64,000 bases of DNA from Clostridiaceae bacterium DTU079 (GTDB taxonomy: Bacteria > Bacillota > Clostridia > Acetivibrionales > Acetivibrionaceae): assembly GCA_001512505.1 (NCBI GenBank), contig LFSC01000014.1, forward strand, positions 56,555 through 120,554, read 5' to 3'. The position numbers were made by a program, and so were the translations under genes. A model generated the notes under the pieces. It did no database searches, had not been told where the DNA came from, and worked only from the letters and a program-made list of their open reading frames with translations. This document shows, piece by piece, positions 17,501 through 26,224 of this stretch (its first letter is position 1; each line of letters opens with the position of its first letter).

Positions 17501-18009
17501 AAGTTATGGCTTGTCCGGGAGGTTGTATCTGCGGTGCCGGCCATCCTGTACCGGAGAAGGTAGGTACCCTTGAACAGCGTCAGCAGGTCTTGGTTAACAT
17601 TGACAAGATCTCCACCTACCGTAAATCCCAGGAAAACCCCGACATATTGAATCTCTACAAGGATTTCTACGGGGAAGCCAATTCACCGTTGGCTCATCAG
17701 CTTTTGCATACCCACTATCATGCCGTCAATGGTGATATCCGCTGTGGCACCATCCGCAAGAAGGCTAATTCCGCATTTATGACGCGTCAGATTACTTTCT
17801 GCACTTGCGATGCATGTTCTGCCAAGGGATCCCATGAGCTCTATGCAGCCACCCTTGAGCAAGTGAAAAAGCTAAAAATGGATTCTTTTGTTGAGGTTAA
17901 TACCATCCGCCTTAAGGAAACCCACAACGGTCAGGATATCTATATAACCCTGGACGGACAGCGTATTGACACCTCAAAACTTGAGAATCTTTCACTAAAT
18001 CTTAAATGA
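14569..18009 (+). CDS. [FeFe] hydrogenase fused to a GltD-like NAD(P)H flavoprotein
   Basis: A 1146-aa multidomain iron-only hydrogenase. In order: a plant-type [2Fe-2S] domain (residues 1-90, Cys 42/54/57 and near 73), a GltD-type N-terminal iron-sulfur domain (CVAPCVMTCPANIDIQ near 107-122), an FAD/NAD(P) oxidoreductase (GAGPSGLTCAYY near 210, GGGNTAIDCARVA near 340) and two [4Fe-4S] clusters (CISCGRCIAAC near 629, CVSCGQCVNAC near 671). The H-cluster domain has TSCCPGW near 779, VPCIAKKYE near 833 and MACPGGCICG near 980. A C-terminal Cys motif CTCDAC lies near 1078. It probably couples NAD(P)H oxidation to H2 formation in the cytoplasm. The second H-cluster motif has Val where Met is usual. 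Monocistronic, with a terminator after it. Confidence 0.93.
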   Translation: MKVITKNKRIKVNVNGREMEVYDNLTILQALLQEDIHIPHLCYDIRLERSNGNCGLCLVEVGEGDQKIDVKACQTPIKEGMVITTNSPRLKSYRKIRLEQILSDHNADCVAPCVMTCPANIDIQAYLHHAANGNFSAALQVIKDRNPFPATCGRVCPHPCEAQCRRNLVDSPVAINHVKRFIADLDMSQEEPWIPKKKEPTGKRIAIVGAGPSGLTCAYYSAINGHDVTVFERQRYAGGMMRYGIPEYRLPKATLDKEIDIIKNLGVKIMTKKALGTHIRLEDLQKDFDAVYLAIGSWRATPMHIEGENLPGVWLGIQFLEQVTKQADVQVGDNVVVIGGGNTAIDCARVALRMGAKSVKLIYRRTRDEMPAEPYEVEEALHEGVEMLFLMAPTSIVMENGKKMLQCIKMELGEPDRSGRRRPVPIEGSNFEIEADTIIGAIGQSTNTQFLYNDLPVKLNKWGDIEINGNTSQTSELNIFAGGDCVTGPATVIQAVAAGRRAAEAIDSFLMKGYVQESHIDYSCSRGSLEDLPKWDFEQFPKLERAKMPSIDLKEREGNFKEVELGLSEEAAREEAHRCLRCGCNKRYDCDLRKEASAHDIKFEQPIHERPYIPIVDDHPFIIRDHNKCISCGRCIAACAQVEGPDVLAFYMKQGRQLVGTRSGLPLQETDCVSCGQCVNACPCGALEAKSEKGKVFRALNDSSKTVVAFVAPAVRSVISSHYGIPFDKASSFMAGLLKKLGFDKVFDFSFAADLTIVEETTEFLNRVANKGVMPQFTSCCPGWVNFVERRYPELIPHLSTCKSPQQMMGATVKNHYAKLAGLNKEDLYVVSIVPCIAKKYEAARPEFAPDGIRDVDAVLTSTDMIDMAELRRIDTSSIELQEFDEPYRQVTGAGVLFGASGGVAEAALRMAVEKLTGKVITDHLDFEEVRGFAGLKESTIEANGTTVRVAVISGLHNVEPIVEKIIQGVDVGYDLIEVMACPGGCICGAGHPVPEKVGTLEQRQQVLVNIDKISTYRKSQENPDILNLYKDFYGEANSPLAHQLLHTHYHAVNGDIRCGTIRKKANSAFMTRQITFCTCDACSAKGSHELYAATLEQVKKLKMDSFVEVNTIRLKETHNGQDIYITLDGQRIDTSKLENLSLNLK

Positions 18010-18043
18010 TTACATACTTTCATGGAATAACGGTTTATCGAAA

Positions 18044-18072
18044 AAGCCTGTTGGGTTAATCCCAGCAGGCTT
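18044..18072 (+). terminator. Intrinsic terminator of the hydrogenase gene
   Basis: Stem AAGCCTGTTGGG / CCCAGCAGGCTT with a short loop and a TTTAAAATATT tail, 35 bp after the stop codon. Confidence 0.8.
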
Positions 18073-18124
18073 TAAAATATTGTATAAAAATTTACACAGG
18101 CATTTAAAAAACAGTATAGAAATG

Positions 18125-18155
18125 CCGAAAACCCTTGCAAAACAAGGGTTTTCGG
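18125..18155 (-). terminator. Perfect hairpin downstream of tRNA-Ala
   Basis: Stem CCGAAAACCCTTG / CAAGGGTTTTCGG, 13 perfect pairs, loop of five bases, located directly 3' of the tRNA on the minus strand. Tail is only moderately T-rich. Probably terminates or trims the tRNA transcript. Confidence 0.6.
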
Positions 18156-18163
18156 ACAAATTG

Positions 18164-18239
<76 letters not shown>

Positions 18240-18318
18240 GGATTTTTATATCGCAAGCAATATTTTAATACAATTTCAATAAAAATTCAATATCAATTTT
18301 CAGTGGAATTTCCAAACA

Positions 18319-18609
18319 CTACTCTACAAATATGCTTTCTGTGCTGTAATCGGTCAATACAACCCTGCCGTCATTTTCAATGAAATTAACCATATTTGCC
18401 ATCATACTGTCCACATGTGCCGCTTCATTTGAAACACAGGATATACCTATAACCGCATTCTTCCATTTATCATTCAGGTCAACCTCTGCAACCGATGCAT
18501 TAAACCTGGATCTTAGCCTTTCTACAATGCTTTTTACAATGTGTCTTTTTTCTTTCAGAGAAAACACCTCATCAATATATAAAACCACACGGCAAACGCC
18601 AATAACCAT
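18319..18609 (-). CDS. DUF503 (YlxP-like) protein
   Basis: A 96-aa DUF503 protein with MVIGVCRVVLYIDEVFSLKEKRHIVKSI at its N-terminus and the family feature of a ferredoxin-like alpha/beta fold. YlxP relatives usually lie between infB and rbfA in the nusA operon and are linked to ribosome or RNA biology. Here it is an isolated gene divergent from a regulator. The ATG at 18609 was preferred to an upstream in-frame GTG because AGGTG then serves as ribosome site. Precise function unknown. Confidence 0.85.
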   Translation of the reverse strand: MVIGVCRVVLYIDEVFSLKEKRHIVKSIVERLRSRFNASVAEVDLNDKWKNAVIGISCVSNEAAHVDSMMANMVNFIENDGRVVLTDYSTESIFVE

Positions 18610-18822
18610 ATCTATCACCTACTACTCAAGTATTGTCCCAATTTATACGATTATAATTATAACACAACTTTATATGTTATATTATTAAATTTACTCACCG
18701 GCATTTATTAAACCGTCTAAATTCCTTTATAAATCGCAGAAATCGAGATACAACGGCATTATTGCTTTTACTCAAAAAAACTTGATATTATAATATATAA
18801 CACCAACGAGGAGTAAATGCCA

Positions 18823-19977
18823 ATGGCTAAAATTTTAGCAATTGATGAAAAAAATGAAATACTGCAAAAAATAAAGCTTATTCTAGAGCATGATAATTAT
18901 GAAGTAATTACTGCTTCCGGCATCATAGAATGTCTTGACATTTTAAACAGCCATTGCAGTACCATTGATGCTCTTATAATTGACGTAAATCTTCTATCCG
19001 GTTACGGAATAGAAGTATTAAGAAAGATCAAAAATGTTATGCCCTATTTGAGTGTAATTGTGCTGACCGAAGCCGATGAATTGGAAAATGCCGTTTTTGC
19101 AATCAAGGAGGGGGCTTTCGGATACATAAAAAAACCCTTTATAACCGAAGACGTATTAATTTCCGTTAGAAATGCCGTTAATTATAAAAACCTTCTTCTG
19201 GAAAATACAAAAATGATCCGAGAACTTTTTGAACAAAAAGAATATTTACACGGACTTCATGATTCTGCAGTAAAAATATTGCTGAACATGCTTCCCAAAG
19301 GCCTTCCCCATATACAAGGCTTTAACTTTGACGTGGAATATAAAAGCTGCGATGCCGTCGGCGGCGATATGTACGATGTGTCCGATATTGGAGACTATAT
19401 ATGCTTTTATGTTTTTGACGTTTCCAGCCACGGAATTCTTGCTGCCGTGATTTCAACAATTATCAAGAGCTTCCTTAAAAACATTGAATACAACTACAAA
19501 CAAGGAATAAATAAGAGAAGATTCCCGGAAATTGTTCTTGACCTTAATCTTCAGCTTTTTTCCAATACTGCGCAGAATGTGTTTGCATCCCTGTTTTTGG
19601 GTTTCATTGACAAGAAAACCAAGGTGCTTTATACGGTATCTGCAGGACATATAACTCAGTATATAGTTAAAGCTGACCGTTTTGTTCCGTTGGAGTCAAC
19701 CGGTCCCATCCTCGGAGTATTTGAAGATTCAACATATTGCTGCTGTGTAAATCAATTGGAACCTGGAGATAAAATATGGCTTTTCACCGACGGTATTGTT
19801 GAAGCATCCCGTAACAATGAAATATTCGGAGTCGACAACCTGTTAAAGCTTCTCAACAATAACAAAGACGATTCATTGCCGTCGGTTATAGATAAAATAA
19901 TGAAATCCGTGAGAGATTTTTCCGATAACACATTTCATGATGACATCACTATTCTCGGTATAGAAGTAATGGAATAA
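18823..19977 (+). CDS. Response regulator with PP2C (RsbU/SpoIIE-type) phosphatase output
   Basis: A 384-aa two-domain regulator. The receiver domain (residues 1-120) has the acid pocket in AIDE, the phosphorylation Asp in LIIDVNLLSG (about residue 53) and the conserved Lys in IKKPF. A short coiled-coil-like linker (residues 125-150) leads to a PP2C-type serine phosphatase domain with VGGDMYD, VFDVSSHG, FTDGIVEA and DDITILGIEV metal-binding motifs. Such proteins set partner-switching pathways by dephosphorylating an anti-anti-sigma factor; none is encoded nearby. The ATG at 18823 was chosen over 18817 for better spacing from GAGGAG. The cognate kinase is not in the window. Confidence 0.88.
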   Translation: MAKILAIDEKNEILQKIKLILEHDNYEVITASGIIECLDILNSHCSTIDALIIDVNLLSGYGIEVLRKIKNVMPYLSVIVLTEADELENAVFAIKEGAFGYIKKPFITEDVLISVRNAVNYKNLLLENTKMIRELFEQKEYLHGLHDSAVKILLNMLPKGLPHIQGFNFDVEYKSCDAVGGDMYDVSDIGDYICFYVFDVSSHGILAAVISTIIKSFLKNIEYNYKQGINKRRFPEIVLDLNLQLFSNTAQNVFASLFLGFIDKKTKVLYTVSAGHITQYIVKADRFVPLESTGPILGVFEDSTYCCCVNQLEPGDKIWLFTDGIVEASRNNEIFGVDNLLKLLNNNKDDSLPSVIDKIMKSVRDFSDNTFHDDITILGIEVME

Positions 19978-20119
19978 ATGCCTGTCTTTATCCATATCTT
20001 TATCTATCTTAATAATATTTATTGTTAATAATTCTCCAAAGTGGTATGATATATACTATCGTATGCCTTTGACAATTAGTTCTGTCTTCATACTGCCATT
20101 ATACCAAATTACGATGGTA

Positions 20120-20158
20120 CGTTGCCTCATGCCTATAAATTCATTTGCGAGGCAGCGG
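20120..20158 (+). terminator. Putative terminator after the receiver-PP2C gene
   Basis: Stem CGTTGCCTC / GAGGCAGCGG with a long loop, followed by TTTTGTT, 140 bp after the stop. Stem is good but distance is large. Confidence 0.45.
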
Positions 20159-20235
20159 TTTTGTTAAAAGCATTTCGCAATGAAAATGCTTTTTCAGACA
20201 GCTTATAATAATTGCTTGAAAATGAGGTGTGTAAA

Positions 20236-21999
20236 TTGCCACTTGACGGTGTTGTTGTAAAATGTGTGGTTAATGAACTGTCGGATGCCGTTATCGGCGG
20301 CCGTATTGAAAAAATATATCAGCCCGAGCAGGATGAGATAATTATATATTTAAGGTCCAAAGGGCAGAACCTTAAGCTGCTTCTTTCTGCCAACGCCAGC
20401 TATCCGAGAATTCATCTTACGGACCAAACAAAGGAGAATCCTTCAAATCCTCCTGTTTTTTGTATGCTTCTAAGAAAGCACCTTTCGGGAGGAAAAATAA
20501 CAGGGATAGAATTTCACGATTTTGAAAGAATCATAAGCATTCATATTGAAAGCATAAGCGAACTTGGTGACATTACATCTAAAAAACTGATAATTGAAAT
20601 AATGGGCAAGCACAGCAATATAATCCTTGTCAACAGTGATAATATTATAATCGATTGCATAAAGCATGTTGACAGTGATATAAGCCGCGTCCGGGAAGTT
20701 ATGCCTGCAAGGCCCTATACCTTCCCACCGGAGCAGGATAAGACAAGTCCCCGCCTCCTTGATGTGATGCAATTCATTGAACTGGTAAAGAAATACGGAA
20801 GTTCAAGCATATCAAAATACTTGCTTAAAAGCATAAAGGGCTTTAGTCCTCTTTTATGCGAAGAAATATGCTTTCGTGCCGGGATAGACGAAAACGCAAC
20901 TGTTTCAAGCATTTCCGACGATATGATTCAAAGGCTCAGGCTTGTTTTGGAGGAAATAATATCAACAATTATGAATTCCCAATTTACTCCCTGCATTATT
21001 TGGAACGGTGAAAAACGAGAAAAGCCTTTGGATTTTCATGCTATAAAAATGAGCCGGTATAATACAACGGATTATTTTGAATCCATAAGTGTTGTGCTGG
21101 ATTCCTTTTACACTGCCCGGGACAATATCAACAGACTCAATCAAAGAAAAGCCGACCTTGTAAAGGTCTTAAACAACGGCATTGCCCGTTGCAACAAGAA
21201 GATTTCCATTCATCAGGATAAGCTGAGGGAAGTTGCGGACAGGGAAAAATATAAGCTCTACGGTGAGCTTATAACTGCAAACATATACTGTATCCCTAAA
21301 AATTCAAAAAAGGTTACTTTACTGAACTATTACAGTGAAAACAATGAATATATCGATATACCCCTTGATGAAAATCTTTCGCCGCAGGATAACGCCCAGA
21401 GGTATTTTAAAAAATATACAAAGGCAAAATCCGCTTTTGCATATACCCAGGAGCAACTTAAAGAAACCTTCAACGAACTGGAGTATTTAGAAAGTGTTCT
21501 CCATTCTCTTGAGACCTCAGACTCTCTGAAGGATATTGAAGAAATACGGCAGGAGCTTGTGGATGAGGGATATATAACGTCAAGAAAAAAGAAGCAAAAC
21601 AAGAAAAAATCCGATACCTTTCAACCCCATGTATATAAGTCCTCTGACGGTAATTATATATATGTTGGGAAAAATAACGTACAAAACGATGTATTGACGC
21701 TGAAGTTTTCATCCTCCAACGATATCTGGCTTCATACGAAAAATATTCCGGGCTCCCATGTTATAATCAAGAAAGGCAAGGAGAATATCTCCGACAGAAC
21801 TCTTTTTGAGGCCGCGTTACTGGCAGCATACCATAGCAAAGCCAGACATTCATCCCATGTAGAGGTTGATTACACTCAGGTGAGAAATGTAAAAAAACCC
21901 AATGGTGCAAAACCCGGAATGGTGATTTATAATAATTATAAAACTATTGTTGTAACCCCTGATGAAAATGCAGTAAATAATTTAAAAATCGATAAATAG
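20236..21999 (+). CDS. rqcH: Rqc2/RqcH homologue (NFACT, FbpA family)
   Basis: A 587-aa NFACT protein. The N-terminal NFACT-N domain begins MPLDGVVVKCVVNEL and contains LSANASYPRIHLT and FCMLLRKHLSGG. A central helical/coiled-coil region spans about residues 290-440. The C-terminal NFACT-R domain has SSNDIWLHTKNIPGSHVII and the HSSHVEVDYTQVRNVKKP block. RqcH binds stalled 50S subunits and adds C-terminal alanine tails for degradation; older annotation calls it fibronectin-binding. Start is a TTG with GAGGTG six bases upstream; an earlier in-frame TTG at 20212 lacks a good site. Confidence 0.93.
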   Translation: MPLDGVVVKCVVNELSDAVIGGRIEKIYQPEQDEIIIYLRSKGQNLKLLLSANASYPRIHLTDQTKENPSNPPVFCMLLRKHLSGGKITGIEFHDFERIISIHIESISELGDITSKKLIIEIMGKHSNIILVNSDNIIIDCIKHVDSDISRVREVMPARPYTFPPEQDKTSPRLLDVMQFIELVKKYGSSSISKYLLKSIKGFSPLLCEEICFRAGIDENATVSSISDDMIQRLRLVLEEIISTIMNSQFTPCIIWNGEKREKPLDFHAIKMSRYNTTDYFESISVVLDSFYTARDNINRLNQRKADLVKVLNNGIARCNKKISIHQDKLREVADREKYKLYGELITANIYCIPKNSKKVTLLNYYSENNEYIDIPLDENLSPQDNAQRYFKKYTKAKSAFAYTQEQLKETFNELEYLESVLHSLETSDSLKDIEEIRQELVDEGYITSRKKKQNKKKSDTFQPHVYKSSDGNYIYVGKNNVQNDVLTLKFSSSNDIWLHTKNIPGSHVIIKKGKENISDRTLFEAALLAAYHSKARHSSHVEVDYTQVRNVKKPNGAKPGMVIYNNYKTIVVTPDENAVNNLKIDK

Positions 22000-22015
22000 A
22001 CAAGGAGTGGTTTAA

Positions 22016-23203
22016 ATGTTATCGGAAAATGTAACGAACAATTTAAAGAGAGCTTCATGGATACGGGCAATGTTTGAAGAAGGTGAAAAACTTCGTAAAA
22101 TACACGGCGCAGACAAGGTTTTTGATTTTACTTTGGGAAATCCGGATCATGAGCCTCCCAAAGCTGTAAAGGAGTCCCTTAAAAAAATGGTAGTTGAAGA
22201 CCGACCGGGTATTCACCGTTATATGAATAACGCAGGGTACGAGGATGTAAGACAAAAGGTGGCAGACCACATAAATAAGGAAACCGGATTATCCCTTTCA
22301 TCCAAACATATAGTCATGACCTGTGGTGCCGCCGGCGGACTTAATGTAGTGTTAAAGTCTATTTTAAACCCCGGTGAGGAAGTAATTGTGCTGTCACCTT
22401 TTTTTGCAGAATATATATTCTATATCGGAAACCACGGTGGCAAGCCGGTAATTGTTACTCCCGAAAAAGGCAGCTTCAAGCCCGACCTCAATCTGCTGAA
22501 AAACAGCATTAACGAAAAAACCAAAGCCCTTATTATCAATTCGCCCAACAACCCTTCAGGTTACATATATGACGAGGAAACCCTCAGGAGTATTTCCAAG
22601 GTTTTGAATGAGAAAGAAGCAGAGTATAACAGCAGCATATATGTAATTTCCGATGAGCCATACACAAAGCTGGTTTATGACAACGCAAAAATTCCGTCTG
22701 TTTTAAAGATATTCAAAAATTCCTTTGTTGTAAACTCCTTCAGCAAATCCCTGGCACTTTCTGGGGAAAGAATAGGCTATATAGCTGTAAATCCTGAAAT
22801 AGCCGACCTGGAGCTCACAATTGAAAGCCTTGTATTTTGCAATCGTACCTTAGGCTATGTAAATGCTCCGTCAATGTTTCAAAAAGTAATCGCCGATGCA
22901 TTGGATGAAGAAGTCGATATCGAAAGCTATAAAAAAAGACGGGATTTGATGTACGACAATCTTATTTCCTTCGGTTTTAAATGCATAAAACCCCAGGGAA
23001 CTTTCTACCTCTTCCCCGAATCACCTATAGAAGATGATGTACAATTCGTCAAGGATGCATTAAAATACAACCTGCTTTTGGTTCCCGGTACAGGCTTCGG
23101 TTTGCCCGGATATTTCAGAATTGCTTACTGCGTAAGCGTCGATACTATCCAAAGGTCTTTGCCTGCTTTTGAAGCTCTGGCTAAGGACTATGGTTTAAAA
23201 TAA
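22016..23203 (+). CDS. Pyridoxal-phosphate aminotransferase, class I/II (aspartate aminotransferase-like)
   Basis: A 395-aa fold-type I aminotransferase. Substrate and PLP motifs are FTLGNPDHEPP near residue 40, NSPNNPSGYIYDEETL near 177, ISDEPY near 216 and the PLP lysine in NSFSKSLALSGERIGY near 244. Length is typical. The donor/acceptor pair cannot be fixed from sequence. It follows rqcH by 16 bp with AAGGAGTGG as ribosome site, so the two are probably co-transcribed, though no functional link is obvious. A terminator follows. Confidence 0.9.
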   Translation: MLSENVTNNLKRASWIRAMFEEGEKLRKIHGADKVFDFTLGNPDHEPPKAVKESLKKMVVEDRPGIHRYMNNAGYEDVRQKVADHINKETGLSLSSKHIVMTCGAAGGLNVVLKSILNPGEEVIVLSPFFAEYIFYIGNHGGKPVIVTPEKGSFKPDLNLLKNSINEKTKALIINSPNNPSGYIYDEETLRSISKVLNEKEAEYNSSIYVISDEPYTKLVYDNAKIPSVLKIFKNSFVVNSFSKSLALSGERIGYIAVNPEIADLELTIESLVFCNRTLGYVNAPSMFQKVIADALDEEVDIESYKKRRDLMYDNLISFGFKCIKPQGTFYLFPESPIEDDVQFVKDALKYNLLLVPGTGFGLPGYFRIAYCVSVDTIQRSLPAFEALAKDYGLK

Positions 23204-23245
23204 AAAATTACTGCGGATAAATATCCCATCAAGGCTTGTTCCAAG

Positions 23246-23269
23246 GCTCTGCCCTCCATTGGGCAGAGC
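23246..23269 (+). terminator. Intrinsic terminator after the aminotransferase gene
   Basis: Perfect stem GCTCTGCCC / GGGCAGAGC with a six-base loop and a TTAATTTAAAA tail, 42 bp after the stop. Confidence 0.8.
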
Positions 23270-23662
23270 TTAATTTAAAATAACCAAAAACATGTATAAG
23301 TGTACTCAAATAAAGAAGATTATGATATAATTATCTTGTTGGAATATTTGCTTACGCAATTAAAAGCATTAATTTGTAATATATGTTATTTGGGGGTAGA
23401 CTTATTAAACACCATTACTTAGATAAATAGAAATATTTCTATCATAAAATCGAATCAGTTTGTTTATCGTTATTCTTAAGCAATATATTTCTAATCCACC
23501 AGGCAATATCTTTACTTAACTATCCGTTAATTCGTCTACCGTATTAAACAGCAATCAATTAAATATTTTATACTTTATATTATTCTACTCCGGAATTTTA
23601 AGCCGCTGGTCATCCTTTGATGATTTCGGCTAAATATAAATTTTATGAAAGGGAGATGTATA
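23270..23662. other. Long 5' region of the first GH9 cellulase gene
   Basis: About 390 bp of AT-rich sequence without a gene. A TATAAT at about 23326 lacks a convincing -35 box. A hairpin GCCG...CATC ctt GATG...CGGC at 23602-23630 lies just before the ribosome site and could affect translation or mRNA stability. I could not identify a sigma-I type cellulosome promoter with confidence. Confidence 0.4.
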
Positions 23663-25894
23663 ATGAAAAAGCTTACCAGTATTATTATAGCTGCTGTTTT
23701 GCTTGCTGCTTTTCTAGTACCTCAGCTACCGGTTTATGCAGCTAACTACAACTATGGCGAAGCATTACAGAAAGCTATAATGTTCTACGAGTTCCAAATG
23801 TCCGGTAAATTACCCGATAACATTCGCAATAACTGGCGTGGTGACTCGTGCCTCAATGACGGAAGTGATGTAGGCCTTGACCTTACAGGAGGTTGGTTTG
23901 ATGCTGGAGACCACGTTAAGTTCAACCTTCCCATGGCTTATACAACTGCCATGCTTGCATGGGCAGTTTATGAGTACAGGGATGCTCTCGAAAAAAGCGG
24001 TCAATTGACTTATTTGATGGATCAAATCAAATGGGCATCGGATTACTTTATCAAATGCCACCCTGAGAAAAACGTATACTACTATCAGGTAGGAAACGGA
24101 GATTTAGACCATAGGTGGTGGGTTCCTGCCGAATGTATTGATCTTCAGACAGCAAGACCGTCGTATAAGATAGACATGTCAAACCCGGGTTCCACCGTTG
24201 CTGCCGAAACGGCTGCAGCACTTGCGGCTACAGCTGTTGTATTCAAGGATTCCAACCCGGCTTATGCCGCAGAATGCCTTCAGCATGCAAAAGACCTCTT
24301 CAATTTTGCAGAGGCAACCAAGAGTGATAAAGGTTATACTGCCGCTCTTAACTTTTACACATCCCACAGCGGTTGGTATGATGAGTTTTCCTGGGCAGGT
24401 GCATGGATTTACCTTGCCGGCGGCGGTCAAACTTATCTTGACAAGGCAGAGCAGTATGTAGATGAATGGGGTCTTGAATCCCAGACTCCTTACATTGCCT
24501 ATAAATGGGGCCAATGCTGGGATGACGTTCATTACGGTGCAGCTCTGTTATTGGCTAAAATCACAAATGACGATTTTTATAAAGAAACCATAGAAAGACA
24601 TTTTGACTATTGGACAGTAGGAGTTAACGGTGACAAAATCCGTTACACTCCCAAGGGTTTAGCTCACCTGACCGACTGGGGTGTATTAAGGCATTCTACA
24701 ACTACCGCATTCTTAGCCTGTGTTTATGCCGATTGGGAAGGATGCTCCAGCAGCAAAGCTAAAACCTATTTGGATTTTGCAAAGAGTCAAGCTGATTACG
24801 CATTGGGAAGTGCCGGCAGGAGCTACGTAGTTGGATTTGGTGTCAATCCTCCCAAGCGTCCTCACCACAGAACCGCTCACAGTTCATGGTGTGATACAAT
24901 GAAAGAGCCGCCTGAACATAGACATGTTCTTTACGGTGCATTGGTCGGTGGACCGGATTCCAGTGACGGATATTCTGATGATGTAGCAAACTATGTAACC
25001 AATGAGGTTGCATGCGATTATAATGCCGGTTTTGTGGGACTTCTGGCAAGAATGTATGATCTTTACGGAGGTAATCCCATACCTAACTTCATGGCTATAG
25101 AAGAAATAACAAATGAAGAAGTATACGTTGAAGCAACAGTAAGTTCCGGAAACGGTTTGGCTGTTAAATCTTTCATCTATAACAAGTCGGGATGGCCGGC
25201 AAGAATGTACGACAAGCTTTCCTTCAGATATTATATGGACTTATCGGAATATGTATCTGCAGGATTTAACCCGGCTGATATAAACACCAATATAGTTTAT
25301 AGCGCTGCCAATACAGCTAAAATTTCAAAGCCTCAGGTTTACGATGCTTCCAAAAATATCTACTATGTGGAAGTAGATTTGACAGGTACAAAAATATACC
25401 CCGGAAGCAATATGGACCATAAAAAAGAAGTTCAGTTTAATATACAGCCACCCAACGGTGCTCCTTGGGACAATACTAATGACTTTTCATATAAGGGAAT
25501 TATGGCTGATGAAGAAATTGTTCCGAAAATTCCCGTATACGATAACGGAGTCTTGATATTTGGAGAAGAACCTGACGGTAGTGTTCCGGTTTCACCGACA
25601 CCTACCCGCTCTTCAGGAGTTACTCCTACTAAGAATAATACTCCGACACCGGTTCCTACTCCGTCGACCAGCAGTTCACCGGAAATTAAACTCGGAGACC
25701 TAGATTTAGACGGTTCGGTTGACTCATTTGACCTTACTTTGTTAAAGCGATTTGTTTTAAGGAAGCTTAAGGAATTCCCGAGTGGTGATCATGCTAAGAG
25801 TCTTCTTGCCGCGGATGTAAATAAAGATGGGTCGATAGACTCCCTTGACGTATCAATCTTAAAGCGTGTTATTTTGCGTAAGATGGAATTATAA
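23663..25894 (+). CDS. Cellulosomal GH9-CBM3c endoglucanase with type I dockerin (first copy)
   Basis: A 743-aa secreted cellulase. Signal peptide [14 protein letters not shown] ends ...PVYAAN. The GH9 domain (about 35-480) has the catalytic-base region [13 protein letters not shown], the His motif [10 protein letters not shown] and the acid motif [17 protein letters not shown]3c (about 490-640) begins [17 protein letters not shown] and typically confers processivity. A Thr/Pro/Ser linker and a dockerin with two EF-hand repeats ([20 protein letters not shown] and [18 protein letters not shown]) complete it. Recognition residues at the two dockerin sites are Ser-Phe and Ser-Leu. Domain order is that of CelF/CelR-type enzymes. 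ATG at 23663 was chosen for AGGGAG upstream; a terminator follows. Confidence 0.95.
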   Translation: MKKLTSIIIAAVLLAAFLVPQLPVYAANYNYGEALQKAIMFYEFQMSGKLPDNIRNNWRGDSCLNDGSDVGLDLTGGWFDAGDHVKFNLPMAYTTAMLAWAVYEYRDALEKSGQLTYLMDQIKWASDYFIKCHPEKNVYYYQVGNGDLDHRWWVPAECIDLQTARPSYKIDMSNPGSTVAAETAAALAATAVVFKDSNPAYAAECLQHAKDLFNFAEATKSDKGYTAALNFYTSHSGWYDEFSWAGAWIYLAGGGQTYLDKAEQYVDEWGLESQTPYIAYKWGQCWDDVHYGAALLLAKITNDDFYKETIERHFDYWTVGVNGDKIRYTPKGLAHLTDWGVLRHSTTTAFLACVYADWEGCSSSKAKTYLDFAKSQADYALGSAGRSYVVGFGVNPPKRPHHRTAHSSWCDTMKEPPEHRHVLYGALVGGPDSSDGYSDDVANYVTNEVACDYNAGFVGLLARMYDLYGGNPIPNFMAIEEITNEEVYVEATVSSGNGLAVKSFIYNKSGWPARMYDKLSFRYYMDLSEYVSAGFNPADINTNIVYSAANTAKISKPQVYDASKNIYYVEVDLTGTKIYPGSNMDHKKEVQFNIQPPNGAPWDNTNDFSYKGIMADEEIVPKIPVYDNGVLIFGEEPDGSVPVSPTPTRSSGVTPTKNNTPTPVPTPSTSSSPEIKLGDLDLDGSVDSFDLTLLKRFVLRKLKEFPSGDHAKSLLAADVNKDGSIDSLDVSILKRVILRKMEL

Positions 25895-25933
25895 TTCTTG
25901 CAAAGTATTCTAACATCATTCTTTGCTTTTTAA

Positions 25934-25962
25934 AAAGCTCCAGGATCTTCTCCTGGAGCTTT
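25934..25962 (+). terminator. Intrinsic terminator of the first GH9 gene
   Basis: Stem AAAGCTCCAGGA / TCCTGGAGCTTT with a short loop and a following T-rich tail, 40 bp after the stop. Confidence 0.85.
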
Positions 25963-26012
25963 ATTTACGTTTAGCTAATAAAATCATTGTTCTAATTACG
26001 AACCTCATTAAT

Positions 26013-26184
26013 GATGTTAAGAAAAATACTCCAGAAACTAAAGTTTCGCAAGTACAGAGCCTGTAAATACTCCTCAGGGTCGAGCAAAACTCGCTTTGCT
26101 CATACAATGCTCTCCCTTTCCTCGTCGTATTAACAGGCTCTAATACTTGCTTCACAACGTTTCTTCCATATTTTTCTTAACATC
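26013..26184. repeat. Dispersed hairpin element, copy D (full length, 172 bp)
   Basis: Best-preserved copy. The ends form a perfect 16-bp inverted repeat (GATGTTAAGAAAAATA left, TATTTTTCTTAACATC right). The inner arms gcaagtacagagcctgt / acaggctctaatacttgc are also inverted around a centre nearly identical to copy A. It lies between the convergent GH9 and thiN genes, just after the GH9 terminator. Confidence 0.88.
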
Positions 26185-26224
26185 CATCTATTATATTGTG
26201 ATTAAGCACTTGTAACGGGCAATG

